Origin: JAJVIP01 sp964405835
Lineage (GTDB): Bacteria; Elusimicrobiota; Elusimicrobia; F11
NCBI GenBank assembly: GCA_964405835.1
Contig: CAYOPN010000005.1
Span: 1 to 64,000 of the forward strand
Direction: 5' to 3'
Length of the DNA stretch: 64,000 nt
Part shown: piece by piece, positions 57,632 to 64,000 of the stretch
Layout of the letters: the number at the start of each line of letters is the position of its first letter
How positions within the stretch are numbered: the stretch's first letter is position 1
Position numbers and translations under genes: made by a program
Notes under the pieces: model-generated
What the model saw: the letters and a program-made list of their open reading frames with translations, nothing else
Told to the model about the DNA's origin: nothing
Database searches by the model: none

Positions 57632-58085
57632 AACGTTCTCCGTGGGGCGATAAGGTGATCTCACGCGCGGTTGATTTGGGGCGGATGCGGATCCGCACTT
57701 CGAGACGCTCTTTGGGCCAAAGTTTTTTCGCGCGTTCGGGCCATTCGATCAACACGAGGCCCTTCGGGATCTCCCCTCCGCCGACTAGATAGTCCTGGAT
57801 GCCCATGTCCAAGATCTCTTTCGCTGTCAGCCGGTAAAAATCCAAATGATGAATGGGGAATTTTCCTTTGAACGATTGCGCGATGATAAAGGTCGGGCTG
57901 AGCGCGGCCTCGCGCACACCGAGCGCTTTCACAAGTCCCTGGACCATGGTGGTTTTCCCGGCGCCGAGGTTGGCTGATAGCAGCACCACGTCGCCCGGCA
58001 AAAGTTTTTTTGCGAGGCGCGCTCCGAACGCTTTGGTTTCGGCGGCGGAACGGCTGATATACGTCAATGCGCGGGAAGGTTTCAT
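57609..58085 (-). CDS. tsaE: tRNA t6A biosynthesis ATPase TsaE
   Basis: A 158-residue P-loop ATPase of the same complex. Walker A ANLGAGKTTMV (38-48), the switch LSPTF and HHLDFYRL are present, and the IEWPERA motif follows. Start MKPSRALTYI at 58085, ATGA-coupled to thiL. Residues further upstream would lie inside thiL. Confidence 0.95.
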   Translation of the reverse strand: MKPSRALTYISRSAAETKAFGARLAKKLLPGDVVLLSANLGAGKTTMVQGLVKALGVREAALSPTFIIAQSFKGKFPIHHLDFYRLTAKEILDMGIQDYLVGGGEIPKGLVLIEWPERAKKLWPKERLEVRIRIRPKSTAREITLSPHGERFENLSID

Positions 58086-59104
58086 CGAAAATGTTGGAAC
58101 GAGGCCGGCACGGCGACGGGTTTTCCGCGCAACGAATACTGGAGCCCCTGTGCTTTCCGGGTCATGCGGCCGATGACCGCGAACGGAATCTTCCGGCGAA
58201 GCCGGGACAGTGCGGCCGCGCGCAGCGTAAAAAGCAGCGCGTAGTCTTCTCCGCCCGTCAACAGCGCCGCCGAGGGGCCCTGCCACCGGCGGTGGGCGGC
58301 CGAGACCGGCACGCTATCGAGCCGCACGCGCGCGCCCGTGCCCGACGCCTCGCACAAAATCTCCACCGAATCTTTCAGCGCGTCCGATAAATCAATGGCG
58401 CTTGTCACCGCGGGCTCCGCTGCGAGCGCTGCGCCGGCGTCAAACATCGGCTGATGGTCGAAAAACCTCCGGACAAAATAAGCGGCGTCCGGTCTGGAGT
58501 GAATTTTTATTTTTCCTTCCAACAGTTTGAGCCCCACCAACGCATCTCCAACAACACCTGCCAAACAAAGCAAGTCACCTGGCCGCGCGCCCGAGCGGCG
58601 CAACGCGCGAGACCCCTGGAGGTCTCCGCCGACCGCCGCCACCAGTGAAAGCTGGGAAGCTTTCACGGTATCGCCGCCCGCCAACGCACAACGGAATTTT
58701 TTTGCGGCTTCAGCCACGCCATGTTGAAGATCGTTAAGAAACGGAAGCGGAGTAGCGCCGGGCGCACCGAGATAGACCATGGCCCATCGGTTTTTTGTGC
58801 GGCCCATGGCCGCCAAGTCGGAGAGACTGCATCCCAACAATTTCCAACCGAGGCCGCGACCCAATGAAAAACCGCCGATCGATTCGCAGCGCCGCGCCCA
58901 TTTGGAACGGAAGTGCGTGCCTTCGGTCAGTCCATCAATGGAGAGCACCGAACGGCCGGGATTTTTCAGGACGACCGCGTCGTCGCCGGGAGGAACAACG
59001 AAAGCCCGCCGCAGCGGACCTCTGGAGGAAGGAAGAATTCTTTTTATGAAACCGCGTTCGCCGAGTTCGCCAAGGGTCCGCGCGGGATTATTTTGCTTTT
59101 TCAT
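58082..59104 (-). CDS. thiL: Thiamine-monophosphate kinase
   Basis: A 340-residue ThiL that makes thiamine diphosphate. GDDAVVLKNPGRSVLSIDGLTEGTHF, SDLAAMG, LAGGDTVK and the later DLSDALKDSVEILCEASGTGARV are the family landmarks, with GGEDYALLFT at the C-terminal domain. Coupled to tsaE below and overlaps the small membrane protein gene above by 17 bases. Confidence 0.95.
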   Translation of the reverse strand: MKKQNNPARTLGELGERGFIKRILPSSRGPLRRAFVVPPGDDAVVLKNPGRSVLSIDGLTEGTHFRSKWARRCESIGGFSLGRGLGWKLLGCSLSDLAAMGRTKNRWAMVYLGAPGATPLPFLNDLQHGVAEAAKKFRCALAGGDTVKASQLSLVAAVGGDLQGSRALRRSGARPGDLLCLAGVVGDALVGLKLLEGKIKIHSRPDAAYFVRRFFDHQPMFDAGAALAAEPAVTSAIDLSDALKDSVEILCEASGTGARVRLDSVPVSAAHRRWQGPSAALLTGGEDYALLFTLRAAALSRLRRKIPFAVIGRMTRKAQGLQYSLRGKPVAVPASFQHFR

Positions 59105-59276
59105 CCGACCGCTTCGGACGCAGGGAACCGATGCCGGAAATCAACGCCACAATGCCGCCGACGAGAATGGAAACCGGAAGAAACCCGCGCAAAACGGTCA
59201 CAAAATCCTTAAACCAGAACAAAAGACCATAACCGCCTAGAACGACGAAAATGATTCCAATCACAACTGCTGTCAT
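59088..59276 (-). CDS. Small two-helix membrane protein
   Basis: A 62-residue protein starting MTAVVIGIIFVVLGGYGLLF at 59276, with two hydrophobic helices and a basic tail (RPKRSDEKAK). It has a strong Shine-Dalgarno, GGAGGG, six bases before the ATG, one of the clearest in the window. Family A copy 3 lies just upstream, 15 bases from its ATG. No known family; comparable to small membrane proteins found between magnetosome or transporter genes, but I see no firm match. Confidence 0.7.
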   Translation of the reverse strand: MTAVVIGIIFVVLGGYGLLFWFKDFVTVLRGFLPVSILVGGIVALISGIGSLRPKRSDEKAK

Positions 59277-59290
59277 AACACCCTCCAAAT

Positions 59291-59368
59291 CGTCGCCCCG
59301 GCGAAAGCCGGGGTCCAGTTTTTTTCATTATGTTTAAGACTTGGATCCCGGCTTTCGCCGGGATGACG
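59291..59368. repeat. Palindromic element, family A copy 3 (end of nnrD)
   Basis: A 78-base palindrome, arms CGTCGCCCCGGCGAAAGCCG and opposite CGTCATCCCGGCGAAAGCCG, centre ATGTTTAAGAC as in copy 2. It supplies the last ten or so codons and the stop of nnrD, and lies between nnrD and the next gene. Confidence 0.95.
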
Positions 59369-60239
59369 ATTTCAATTTTTTAAAAGCCTGCGGCAAATAC
59401 CTTGCCAAATCCGATGCGAGCAGCGTGCGCTCGGGAAAATCGCGCCGCGCCAAATCTCCGGCCAGACCGTGGACAAAAGCGCCCAACGCGGCCGCGCGCA
59501 AACCGTTTTTTAAGTCTTGGGCCCACAAAGCCGCGATCACGCCGGTCAACACGTCGCCCATTCCGCCCGACGCCATGGCGGGGTTTCCGGTGGTGTTGTT
59601 CCAAACGTTTTTCCCGTCCGTCACGAGCGTGCCCGCCCCTTTTAGCAAACAAACGCCCCGGAATTTTATGGCGGCCTTTTTACAAGACGCCTCCCGAGAC
59701 AGCTCCACGCTTCCTGGTGATGTTCTCAACAAGCGTCCCAATTCTCCCGGATGTGGCGTCATGAGAAGCTCCGCGGAAATGCGAAACGATTTCTGTTTCG
59801 CCAAAGCGTTTAAGCCGTCAGCGTCGAGCACCACCCGCAATCCCGGTTGCCGCAATAAATTTTTAACAAGTTTGATCGATGTTGCCGACACACCGAGGCC
59901 TGGTCCAATCGCTATGACGTCCGGTCGCCAATCGTTGATGAGCTTATTGATCAGCGGCAGCGCGCTGGAGCCAATGCGACCGGACGTGTCTTCCGGAAAA
60001 CCAAAGTTCGTCGCCTCCAACGGGGCGCGCTTGGCAACAACGGCCTGCTGGCTTTTCACTGTCGCCACCTTTATCAAGCCCGCGCCCGACCGAGCCGCGC
60101 CGAGCGCGCTCAATACCGCCGCTCCGGCCATGCCGCGCGATCCCGCGATAATCAAAACCCGTCCGTTGGCGCCCTTGTGGGAGGATTTCGGTCGCGGCTT
60201 GAGCCACGCGCGCGCTTGGGCGGCCGTGATTTTCCTCAA
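59334..60239 (-). CDS. nnrD: ADP-dependent NAD(P)H-hydrate dehydratase
   Basis: A 301-residue ribokinase-fold enzyme that repairs hydrated NAD(P)H. IGPGLGV, LDADGLNAL, TPHPGELGRLL, GAGTLVTDG and NPAMASGGMGDVLTG are all intact. Only the dehydratase half is present; no YjeF epimerase domain. The last ten residues (SRRKPGSKS) and the stop come from the family A palindrome. ATGA-coupled to acpS. Confidence 0.93.
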   Translation of the reverse strand: MRKITAAQARAWLKPRPKSSHKGANGRVLIIAGSRGMAGAAVLSALGAARSGAGLIKVATVKSQQAVVAKRAPLEATNFGFPEDTSGRIGSSALPLINKLINDWRPDVIAIGPGLGVSATSIKLVKNLLRQPGLRVVLDADGLNALAKQKSFRISAELLMTPHPGELGRLLRTSPGSVELSREASCKKAAIKFRGVCLLKGAGTLVTDGKNVWNNTTGNPAMASGGMGDVLTGVIAALWAQDLKNGLRAAALGAFVHGLAGDLARRDFPERTLLASDLARYLPQAFKKLKSSSRRKPGSKS

Positions 60240-60592
60240 ACCAACGCCACCGCCACAACAGTTGACCGCGTGTGAGATAAGGACAAGGAAATTTTCTTGG
60301 AGAGGGTCGAGAGTTTTCTGGGCAATGTCACGCGCGGTTTTCCGGAGAGGTCATTTTCAACACCGATATCGGCGTGGCTTAAATGAGTTTTGCTTTTGGC
60401 GAGACGTTCGCTGAGCGCTTTCCAGACCGCTTCTTTCGCTGCGAAACGCGCCGCGAAATGCTGCAGCTTGTTCTTCTTGGAATTGCAGTAGCGGATTTCT
60501 TTTGCGGTAAACACGCGCTTCATGAAACGCGCGTTGCGGATCAACGCTTTAAACCGGTGGACCTCTTCGATGTCCACGCCAACCGAAGTCAT
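60236..60592 (-). CDS. acpS: Holo-[acyl-carrier-protein] synthase
   Basis: A 118-residue phosphopantetheinyl transferase: VGVDIEEVHRF with Mg-binding D7 and ARFAAKEAVWKAL with E54. SLSHTRSTVVAVALV ends the protein. Normal length. Joined by ATGA overlaps to nnrD and gatB. Confidence 0.95.
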   Translation of the reverse strand: MTSVGVDIEEVHRFKALIRNARFMKRVFTAKEIRYCNSKKNKLQHFAARFAAKEAVWKALSERLAKSKTHLSHADIGVENDLSGKPRVTLPRKLSTLSKKISLSLSHTRSTVVAVALV

Positions 60593-62070
60593 CCGAGGCG
60601 TTTTCGAAGAAGTTCGTTCGCCAGCTGCGGGTTTGCGCGCCCCTTGGTTTTTTTCATGAGCGCGCCGACCAGAGAACCGATGGCCTGGGCTTTTCCGCCT
60701 TTCACATCGGCCACCACTTTTGGGTTTTCATTAATTACTTCATCGATGAACTTGATCAGCTCGTCTTCGTTGCTGACCTGACTCAAACCTTTTTTGGCGA
60801 CGATGGCCTTCGGCGATTCACCGGACGCGTACACATCGGCAAAAACGTCCTTGGCCATTTTTCCGGAGAGCGTGCCCGCGTTGATGAGTTCGACCAACTC
60901 GGCGAGCGCCGGGCCAGTCACGGGCGATTCCTCAATGGTCTTTTTGTCCTGGTTCAAGCGGCCGAGCAGCTCGGTGGTCGTCCAGTTCACAAGCGTCTTC
61001 GCACAAGAGGAACGGACTTTTTCCGGCAATGATTTAAGGCCGGTCTCAAAAAAATTGACCAACGATTGATTACCGACCAACACAGTGGCATCGTAGTCGC
61101 TCAGACCCAATTCCTTAACCAGCCGCGTTTTGCGCGCTTCCGGAAGCTCGGGCAAACTTTTTCGCATCGACTCAATCCATTCGGACGTTAATTTGACCGG
61201 CAGTAAATCGGGTTCGGGAAAATAGCGGTAATCGTGCGCTTCTTCTTTCGAGCGCATCGAAAACGTGGCGGCTTTGGCTTCGTTCCACAGCCGGGTTTCT
61301 TGCACCACTTTGCCGCCTTCTTCGAGGATTTGGACCTGGCGGTTCATTTCGTGGACGATCGCGTCTTTGACGGCGCGGAAACTGTTCATGTTTTTGATTT
61401 CGGCGCGCGTGCCCAACTTGGTTTCGCCTTTGATGCGCATCGACACGTTGGCGTCGCAGCGCAAGGAACCTTTCTCCATGTCGCAGTCGGAAACGCCGGC
61501 GTATTGCACGGTGGCTTTAAGGATTTCGAGATAAGCGACCGCTTCTTCGGGACCCGACAAATCCGGATGCGAAACAATTTCCATGAGCGCAATGCTCGAG
61601 CGGTTTAAATCGACCAGCGAGTAAGGTAGTTCCGTGGAACCGATCGTGTGGATCAACTTCCCGGCGTCTTCTTCCAGATGGATCCGCTGGATGCGGATTT
61701 CTTTTGGTTTCCCATCGACCTGGATCGTTATTTTTCCGTTCTCGCAGACCGGTTTATCCGACTGGGATATCTGGTAGGCCTTCGGCAGGTCCGGATAAAA
61801 ATATTGTTTGCGCGCGAAAAAGGAGTCCTGACGGATGGCGCATCCGAAAGCGAGGCCGACTTTCACGATGCCTTCGACCGCTTTTTTGTTCAGCACCGGC
61901 AGCACGCCGGGCTGGCCCGTGCACACGGGGCACACATGGGAATTGGGCTGCGCGCCAAAATCGGTCTCGCACGCGCAGAAGAGTTTGGAGTTGGTCTTGA
62001 TCTGGACGTGGACTTCGAGACCGATGACGGACTCGTAGGTTTTTCCGGCGATGGCAATGGTGGAGGACAT
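60589..62070 (-). CDS. gatB: Aspartyl/glutamyl-tRNA amidotransferase subunit B
   Basis: A 493-residue GatB, which amidates Glu-tRNA(Gln) with ammonia from GatA. VIGLEVHVQIKTNSKLFCACETDFGAQPNSHVCPVC includes zinc cysteines; SLRCDANVSMR and the C-terminal YqeY-like helical domain (SSCAKTLVNWTTTELLGRLNQ) are present. Start at MSSTIAIAGKTYES (62070). It is located 34 kb from gatC-gatA. Confidence 0.96.
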   Translation of the reverse strand: MSSTIAIAGKTYESVIGLEVHVQIKTNSKLFCACETDFGAQPNSHVCPVCTGQPGVLPVLNKKAVEGIVKVGLAFGCAIRQDSFFARKQYFYPDLPKAYQISQSDKPVCENGKITIQVDGKPKEIRIQRIHLEEDAGKLIHTIGSTELPYSLVDLNRSSIALMEIVSHPDLSGPEEAVAYLEILKATVQYAGVSDCDMEKGSLRCDANVSMRIKGETKLGTRAEIKNMNSFRAVKDAIVHEMNRQVQILEEGGKVVQETRLWNEAKAATFSMRSKEEAHDYRYFPEPDLLPVKLTSEWIESMRKSLPELPEARKTRLVKELGLSDYDATVLVGNQSLVNFFETGLKSLPEKVRSSCAKTLVNWTTTELLGRLNQDKKTIEESPVTGPALAELVELINAGTLSGKMAKDVFADVYASGESPKAIVAKKGLSQVSNEDELIKFIDEVINENPKVVADVKGGKAQAIGSLVGALMKKTKGRANPQLANELLRKRLG

Positions 62071-62078
62071 GGGCGGGA

Positions 62079-62498
62079 TTATAGGAGAAGCGCGGTTTGC
62101 TTTAACAGGTCTTTGTCCGACCCGTAGGAAATGAGCCCCTGGGCCTCTTCCGGCGACGCCCAACGCACTTCCAACACTTCTTCGGGATCGAAATCACCGG
62201 ATTTTTTGACGGGCTTCATCAGAAACCAACGGACCGTTTTGTCGTAGGTTGTTCCATTGTGCGTGTAAAAATAATGAACATCGGTGATGGGGTTGATGAC
62301 TTCGCAGTCCCAGCCGGTCTCCTCGCGGACTTCGCGCAATGCCGACTCGTGCTCGGACTCCCCTTTTTCCGGGTGGCCTTTCGGGAATGTCCACACGTGC
62401 GCGCCCGACAGGTTCTCAACGCGGATCAGAAGAAATTTCTTTTGCGCCGCGTCCCACGCGACGCCGCCTGTGGAAAAATCCTTTTTCGTGACCATCAT
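62079..62498 (-). CDS. NUDIX hydrolase
   Basis: A 139-residue NUDIX protein. The box is perfect: GHPEKGESEHESALREVREE then TGW (Gx5Ex7REUxEExGU). Preceded by TFPKGHPE, typical of diadenosine tetraphosphate hydrolase-like members. ATGA overlap with the upstream DUF6941 gene. Confidence 0.93.
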   Translation of the reverse strand: MMVTKKDFSTGGVAWDAAQKKFLLIRVENLSGAHVWTFPKGHPEKGESEHESALREVREETGWDCEVINPITDVHYFYTHNGTTYDKTVRWFLMKPVKKSGDFDPEEVLEVRWASPEEAQGLISYGSDKDLLKQTALLL

Positions 62499-62899
62499 GC
62501 GGGACGTTGGGCCTGTTTGATAAACAGCGGCAGCGCGCCGCGCTGTTTGCCGTCCATGGTCAAATCGATGGAATAACGCCCAAACCGCTCGAACTTCACA
62601 TCGCGCAAATTCACGACCACATTGATCACGGCCGAATCTTCCGCCTGCTGGATCTGCACATTCACGTTGCCGTCAAAAGGTTTCGGGAAAATGGATTTGC
62701 CGTCTTCATCGATGATGTTCAAACGGAACGGATGGTTGGCCGATTCGCTTTTTTTGAAACGGATCCTGAGCGCGATCGCGAATTGCGGATGGACGACCGG
62801 CGCCTGCGGCGCGAGAATCGCGTCGAACGCGCCGAGCACGTTCAACTTCCCGAACTGGTCATTTGCGGCGTCGCACGCCAAAAAGGCTTCCACGTCCAT
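62495..62899 (-). CDS. DUF6941-like protein
   Basis: A 134-residue cytoplasmic protein. ACDAANDQFGKLNVLGAFDAILAP and the beta-rich C-terminal part match my picture of DUF6941, small proteins of unknown role. ATGA-linked to the NUDIX gene and divergent from folP across only 26 bases. Confidence 0.65.
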   Translation of the reverse strand: MDVEAFLACDAANDQFGKLNVLGAFDAILAPQAPVVHPQFAIALRIRFKKSESANHPFRLNIIDEDGKSIFPKPFDGNVNVQIQQAEDSAVINVVVNLRDVKFERFGRYSIDLTMDGKQRGALPLFIKQAQRPA

Positions 62900-62925
62900 A
62901 CGGGGGGTTTTACTAAGCTTGCGTC

Positions 62926-63816
62926 ATGAAAACCACCTTCTTGGCCGGCGTTCCGGTCGGCACGGGCCATCCGGTCCGCATCATGGTCGTTATCAACGCG
63001 AGTCCGGAATCTTTTTTTAAAGGCTCGGTCCGCACCAACGCGCGCGCCATCAAAGACGCGGCGCGCCGCATGGCGGACGAAGGCGCCGATTTCATCGACA
63101 TCGGAGCGATGTCGACCGCGCCCTACCTAAAAACCCAAATTTCCGAACCAGAAGAAGCGCGCCGGCTCATGGTCGCGATCGAAGCGGCCACCGCCGCCGT
63201 TAAGATTCCCGTCTCCGTGGACACATCCCGGGCCTGGCCCGCGCTCGTAGGATTGGAGGCCGGCGCAAAAATCCTTAACGACATCACCGGACTCACCGGG
63301 GACACCAACATGCCGCTGGTCGCCAAAAAATTCCGCGGAGTCATCCTAATGGCACATCCGAACACATCGTCGTCCCGGCAAGTTTTTGGCCGGGATCTCC
63401 AGCTTTTAAATAAAGAGACCCCGGCCAAAAACCATGCCGGGGCGACGGCAATTAATGTTGTGAAAAATATCCTCAAGAGCCGTTTGCGTATCGCGGTATC
63501 GGCCGGTGTTCCCAAATCCCGTATCGCGCTTGATCCTGGAATCGGTTTTTTCAGGAACACGGGAATGCCCTGGTGGAAATGGGATCTGACAGTCCTGCGG
63601 GATTTACCGAAGTTGCAGACGTTGGGCGTTCCATTGTTGGTGGGGGTTTCACGAAAATCGTTTATCGGCGAGGTCCTCAAAATAAAAAACCCCGCCGACA
63701 GATTAGCGGGGTCACTGGCCGCGACCGCAATTGCCGTGAAAAACGGCGCGGCAATCATCCGGACGCACGATGTGAAGTTAACGAAGGAAGCGGTGAGGTT
63801 GGCGGAACGGATCTAA
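62926..63816 (+). CDS. folP: Dihydropteroate synthase-like protein
   Basis: A 296-residue TIM-barrel of the pterin-binding family, probably the folate-pathway dihydropteroate synthase. Seen: VINASPESFFKGS (23-34) for the usual NxTPDSFSDG; SVDTSRAW (97-104); LNDITGL; DPGIGF (203-208); VSRKSFIGE; and IRTHDVK (279-284). The normal DxGGESTRPG loop reads DIGAMSTAPY (58-67), a variant I associate with archaeal-type relatives. Residues 148-174 (SSSRQVFGRDL ... AGATA) are from an 80-base palindrome inserted in frame. Divergent from the DUF6941 gene. Confidence 0.85.
   Translation: MKTTFLAGVPVGTGHPVRIMVVINASPESFFKGSVRTNARAIKDAARRMADEGADFIDIGAMSTAPYLKTQISEPEEARRLMVAIEAATAAVKIPVSVDTSRAWPALVGLEAGAKILNDITGLTGDTNMPLVAKKFRGVILMAHPNTSSSRQVFGRDLQLLNKETPAKNHAGATAINVVKNILKSRLRIAVSAGVPKSRIALDPGIGFFRNTGMPWWKWDLTVLRDLPKLQTLGVPLLVGVSRKSFIGEVLKIKNPADRLAGSLAATAIAVKNGAAIIRTHDVKLTKEAVRLAERI
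63368..63447. repeat. In-frame palindromic element in folP, family E
   Basis: Long imperfect arms: CGTCGTCCCGGC, TTTTTGGCCGGG, ATCTC on the left, and complementary GAGAC, CCCGGCCAAAAA, GCCGGGGCGACG on the right. It lies in a loop between barrel strands and preserves the frame. Confidence 0.88.
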
Positions 63817-63837
63817 CGAGGGATCGGTGCCGGGATC

Positions 63838-63889
63838 GGTGCCGTTGATGACAACTGACAAAAGTTTGTCAACTGTCATCAACGACACC
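63838..63889. repeat. Palindromic element, family I copy 2
   Basis: Arms GGTGCCGTTGATGACAACTG (start 63838) and a complement ending 63889 with three mismatches. Between the folP stop and the truncated regulator; nearly the same sequence as 11475-11537. Confidence 0.88.
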
Positions 63890-63909
63890 TTTTCCGGTCT
63901 CGCCGCTGG

Positions 63910-64000
63910 TTAGGCCGCCTTCTGAATATCTGCAGCCTCATATTCTGGAAACATGATGATGGCAGGATGTACCCCAAATGCTTGTGCCAGTTGTTCAGCG
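63910..64000 (-). CDS. XRE-like regulator, C-terminal fragment (partial)
   Basis: The last 29 residues of a protein that runs off the window edge: AEQLAQAFGVHPAIIMFPEY and EAADIQKAA. The segment resembles the end of a Cro/C1-type helix-turn-helix (LAxAFGVxPAxxxFPxYE). Too short for confident naming. Confidence 0.5.
   Translation of the reverse strand, partial: AEQLAQAFGVHPAIIMFPEYEAADIQKAA

Noticed and set aside
63123..63758. 211-codon minus-strand open frame opposite folP
   Set aside because: Antisense shadow; folP motifs lie on the plus strand.

Overview
This window looks like a piece of a metagenome-assembled genome: it has an internal run of ten N bases inside a coding region, dense one-directional gene packing and no rRNA or transposase. 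The genes point to a Gram-negative-type bacterium with an outer membrane (PorV/PorQ-like, BamA-like and other beta-barrel proteins, UppP, GlmU, LolB-like domain). GC content is moderately high. The mixture of conserved housekeeping clusters with unusual giant and degenerate proteins fits an uncultivated lineage such as Omnitrophota or a relative. That assignment is an inference from gene style; there is no marker rRNA here.

Layout. 1-7617 (minus): partial sugar-type ABC ATPase, a nucleotidyltransferase/HEPN pair, a PorV-like protein, a secreted FlgD-tail protein, a degenerate type II secretion/pilus ATPase, and the paired TIGR03545/TIGR03546 membrane proteins. 7653-10680: an MFS transporter converging on a response regulator and hybrid histidine kinase. 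10681-12455: a small accessory island of three short genes punctuated by palindromes, containing a duplicated scrap of the mutL 3' end. 12456-21713 (minus): moxR - DUF58 - transglutaminase, then pseudo-rhomboid - mutS - mutL, the last three joined by TAATG overlaps. 21780-25126: uppP, a secreted repeat protein, a zinc-ribbon membrane protein and an orphan HicB-like antitoxin. 25250-29318: gatC-gatA with pcrA. 29367-32042: an extracytoplasmic flavin module (beta-barrel, FMN-binding protein, ApbE, four-helix membrane protein). 32079-39618: rlmD, Wzy/TPR ligase, thioesterase, PPi-type phosphofructokinase, class I aldolase, accA and a beta-barrel. 39615-47171: glmU-prs-rplY-pth-dnaE-response regulator. 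47209-51261: a 1350-residue multidomain exported protein. 51329-62899: tRNA-Gln, BamA-like protein, ispE, TPR/LolB protein, rimI, tsaB, tsaE, thiL, nnrD, acpS, gatB, NUDIX, DUF6941. 62926-63816: folP on the plus strand. A truncated XRE-type regulator ends the window.

Two things stand out. First, palindromic repeat elements of at least seven unrelated families sit inside genes in frame, adding peptide segments to RlmD, MutS, FolP, IspE, the Wzy-like ligase and the giant protein, and forming the N-terminal leader of three translationally coupled genes. This resembles the Rickettsia palindromic elements but with many families at once. Second, the 1350-residue protein joins a signal peptide, a ChaN-like domain, a mannose-1-phosphate guanylyltransferase-like domain, an HD domain and a complete FabD-like acyltransferase domain, an architecture I do not recognise.
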